Source: UBA5859 sp041940025 (GTDB taxonomy: Bacteria; Pseudomonadota; Gammaproteobacteria; UBA5859). From it: 64,000 nt of DNA. Within the stretch, counting starts at the first letter, position 1, and each line of letters starts with the position of its first letter. A program made the translations under genes and the position numbers. The stretch is from positions 310,001 to 374,000 of the forward strand of contig JBGTSY010000002.1 of assembly GCA_041940025.1 (NCBI GenBank), written 5' to 3'. A model generated the notes under the pieces. It did no database searches. It worked only from the letters and a program-made list of their open reading frames with translations, and was not told the origin of the DNA. This document shows positions 62,772-64,000 of this stretch, piece after piece.

Positions 62772-63529
62772 ACAGTCTGTATGCATTGATACCTGTCAAA
62801 GATCTATCACAGGCTAAATCGCGATTGTCTCCATGGTTAACTGCCGATCAGCGTCGTGCGCTGATGTTGGCCATGTTAAGGGATGTACTTGCGACGGTGA
62901 CCAACTTTAGTGCCATTGATCACACCTTTTTATTATTGAGTAACGAACAGGACGCAGACTTCTGCTTAGAAGAGAAAGTGACGCCTCTGTTTGAGCCCGA
63001 ACCTCTAGGTTTAAACGGCGCATTGCACTTTGCTGTGGACAAGTTAATGGATAGAGGTGCTCAATCTGCGCTGATAGTACCGGGGGATATTCCGCTGTTG
63101 CAATTGAGCGATCTACAGGCATTGCTGTCTACACGGCCACAAGCTGGCTCTGTGGTAATTGTACCCAACAGAGACCATACTGGTACGAACGCTTTGCTGT
63201 GCACAGCCCCGAACTGTTTGCCTTTTAGTTATGGTGACAACAGTTTTATGCACCATCAACAAAGCGCTGCGGCATTGGCATTAGCATGCCAAACAGCACT
63301 GTTACCGAATATGGCATTGGATGTGGATACACCAGAGGATCTGATGCAGTTGGCCAAAGTGTTAAATCACCCTGTGTTTGATGCGTGTGATGATGCGCAA
63401 TTACAGAATCGGCCCTTTGCTTTTGCTTCAGGCTTTACGCAAAGATTGTTACTGTTGCCAGTGTGGCAAGAGATGTTGTCTGTTTGGGTAAAAAACCCAC
63501 CCACACGGCTGAAACAGGTTTACCCTTAA
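62768..63529 (+). CDS. cofC: 2-phospho-L-lactate guanylyltransferase CofC/FbiD
   Basis: 253 residues. LIPVKDLSQAKSRLSPWL at the start and VPGDIPLLQLSDL are diagnostic. It makes the GDP- or GTP-activated donor for CofD. The protein continues about 35 residues past the usual end, after NHPVFDA, a region I cannot assign. It overlaps cofD by 4 bases. Confidence 0.92.
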   Translation: MNSLYALIPVKDLSQAKSRLSPWLTADQRRALMLAMLRDVLATVTNFSAIDHTFLLLSNEQDADFCLEEKVTPLFEPEPLGLNGALHFAVDKLMDRGAQSALIVPGDIPLLQLSDLQALLSTRPQAGSVVIVPNRDHTGTNALLCTAPNCLPFSYGDNSFMHHQQSAAALALACQTALLPNMALDVDTPEDLMQLAKVLNHPVFDACDDAQLQNRPFAFASGFTQRLLLLPVWQEMLSVWVKNPPTRLKQVYP

Positions 63530-63538
63530 GAGGTGATA

Positions 63539-64000
63539 ATGACAGATTCACAACAGCAAGCGACAAGCCAGTTAGTGCAAGCAGTTGAGCAAGCGGACTC
63601 ACTGGAACACTGGATTGCCATTGGTAGTCAGTATTCCCTGGGTGAGTTAATGGAATGGGCAGCCGCAATGCGTGATCATGGGCATGGCGATCTGGTTAGC
63701 TATTCTAAGAAGGTATTTATTCCTTTAACCCAACTCTGTCGTGACGTATGCCATTACTGTACTTTCGCTCGCTCGCCCAAGGAATTAGCCTCAGCCTATT
63801 TGCCTATTGAAAAGGTGTTGGAGATTGCCACAGCGGGGCAGCAGGCCGGTTGTCAGGAGGCACTGTTTACCTTGGGGGATAATCCAGAAGCACGCTATCG
63901 CACCGCACGGGAGTGGCTAGCGGCAGAAGGGTTTACTTCTACCCTGGACTATTTACGTCATGCCGCCAAAAGGGTATCAGAAGAGACCGACTTGCTCCCG
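63539..64000 (+). CDS. FO synthase, N-terminal (CofG) part, 3' partial
   Basis: 154 residues visible, continuing past the window. AGAGGTGA precedes the ATG. The radical SAM motif CRDVCHYC (CxxxCxxC) is in IPLTQLCRDVCHYCTFARSP, the CofG/FbiC signature. It makes the deazaflavin FO from tyrosine and a flavin precursor. Whether it is fused to CofH (FbiC) lies outside the window. Confidence 0.9.
   Translation, partial: MTDSQQQATSQLVQAVEQADSLEHWIAIGSQYSLGELMEWAAAMRDHGHGDLVSYSKKVFIPLTQLCRDVCHYCTFARSPKELASAYLPIEKVLEIATAGQQAGCQEALFTLGDNPEARYRTAREWLAAEGFTSTLDYLRHAAKRVSEETDLLP

Overview
The window is chromosomal DNA of a gammaproteobacterium. The best evidence is the block thrS-infC-rpmI-rplT-pheS-pheT-ihfA-merR-type regulator-tRNA-Pro at 30411-37741, which keeps gammaproteobacterial order and includes infC with its rare ATT start. 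OadGAB (a sodium-pumping decarboxylase), a YfiR-type periplasmic regulator and two beta-barrel proteins fit the same placement. Genus cannot be told from the sequence alone. Several stretches are decayed genes (10039-10533, about 13675-14613, 15956-16594), so the genome tolerates a fair amount of dead DNA.

Layout. 1-4725: a partial DUF4105/beta-barrel protein, a host-attachment-type protein, a porin-like protein and a CBS-pair protein. 4761-10018: the three AmmeMemoRadiSam genes (amrS divergent from amrB-amrA), run tightly into a GCS2-type carboxylate-amine ligase and a zinc aspartoacylase-type hydrolase. 10019-16863: an MBL-fold pseudogene, a second CBS protein, a Met-rich outer-membrane protein with a haem-c lipoprotein and a TlpA thioredoxin behind a RegA-like palindrome, then gene-poor decayed DNA around an OmpA-like gene. 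16864-28022: an orphan gene, the long helicase Lhr, GFA and AAC(6')-like acetyltransferase genes, GST, a third CBS protein, a D-aminoacylase-type amidohydrolase, tRNA-Asn and an aminotransferase. 28088-37741: uvrB, tRNA-Val, the translation block and tRNA-Pro. 38051-41353: a possible leader peptide and oadGAB. 41521-48307: an SCP2 protein and a minus-strand signalling operon (YfiR, CHASE8-like hybrid kinase, REC-PAS-GGDEF-EAL). 48308-55100: htpG, a secreted pentapeptide protein, adk, a thioesterase, a hydroxyacid dehydrogenase and an MBL hydrolase. 55213-56049: a stand-alone copper membrane monooxygenase subunit C (AmoC/PmoC family). 56563-60237: MoaD/ThiS plus Asp-box propeller pair, YdeI-like, TetR, DUF2306 and NUDIX genes. 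60278-64000: coenzyme F420 genes npdG-cofE-cofD-cofC and the start of FO synthase, which runs off the window.

Two features stand out. First, the lone AmoC/PmoC-type subunit keeps all residues that bind copper in the known enzymes but has no A or B subunit beside it. Second, a complete-looking F420 cluster sits in a gammaproteobacterium. Together they suggest an ammonia-, methane- or short-alkane-oxidising lineage, or a relative of one; this is inference. The Met-rich protein, cytochrome and thioredoxin cluster could serve copper or cytochrome maturation in the same cell. The AmmeMemoRadiSam-ligase-hydrolase operon is the best candidate for an undescribed biochemical pathway.
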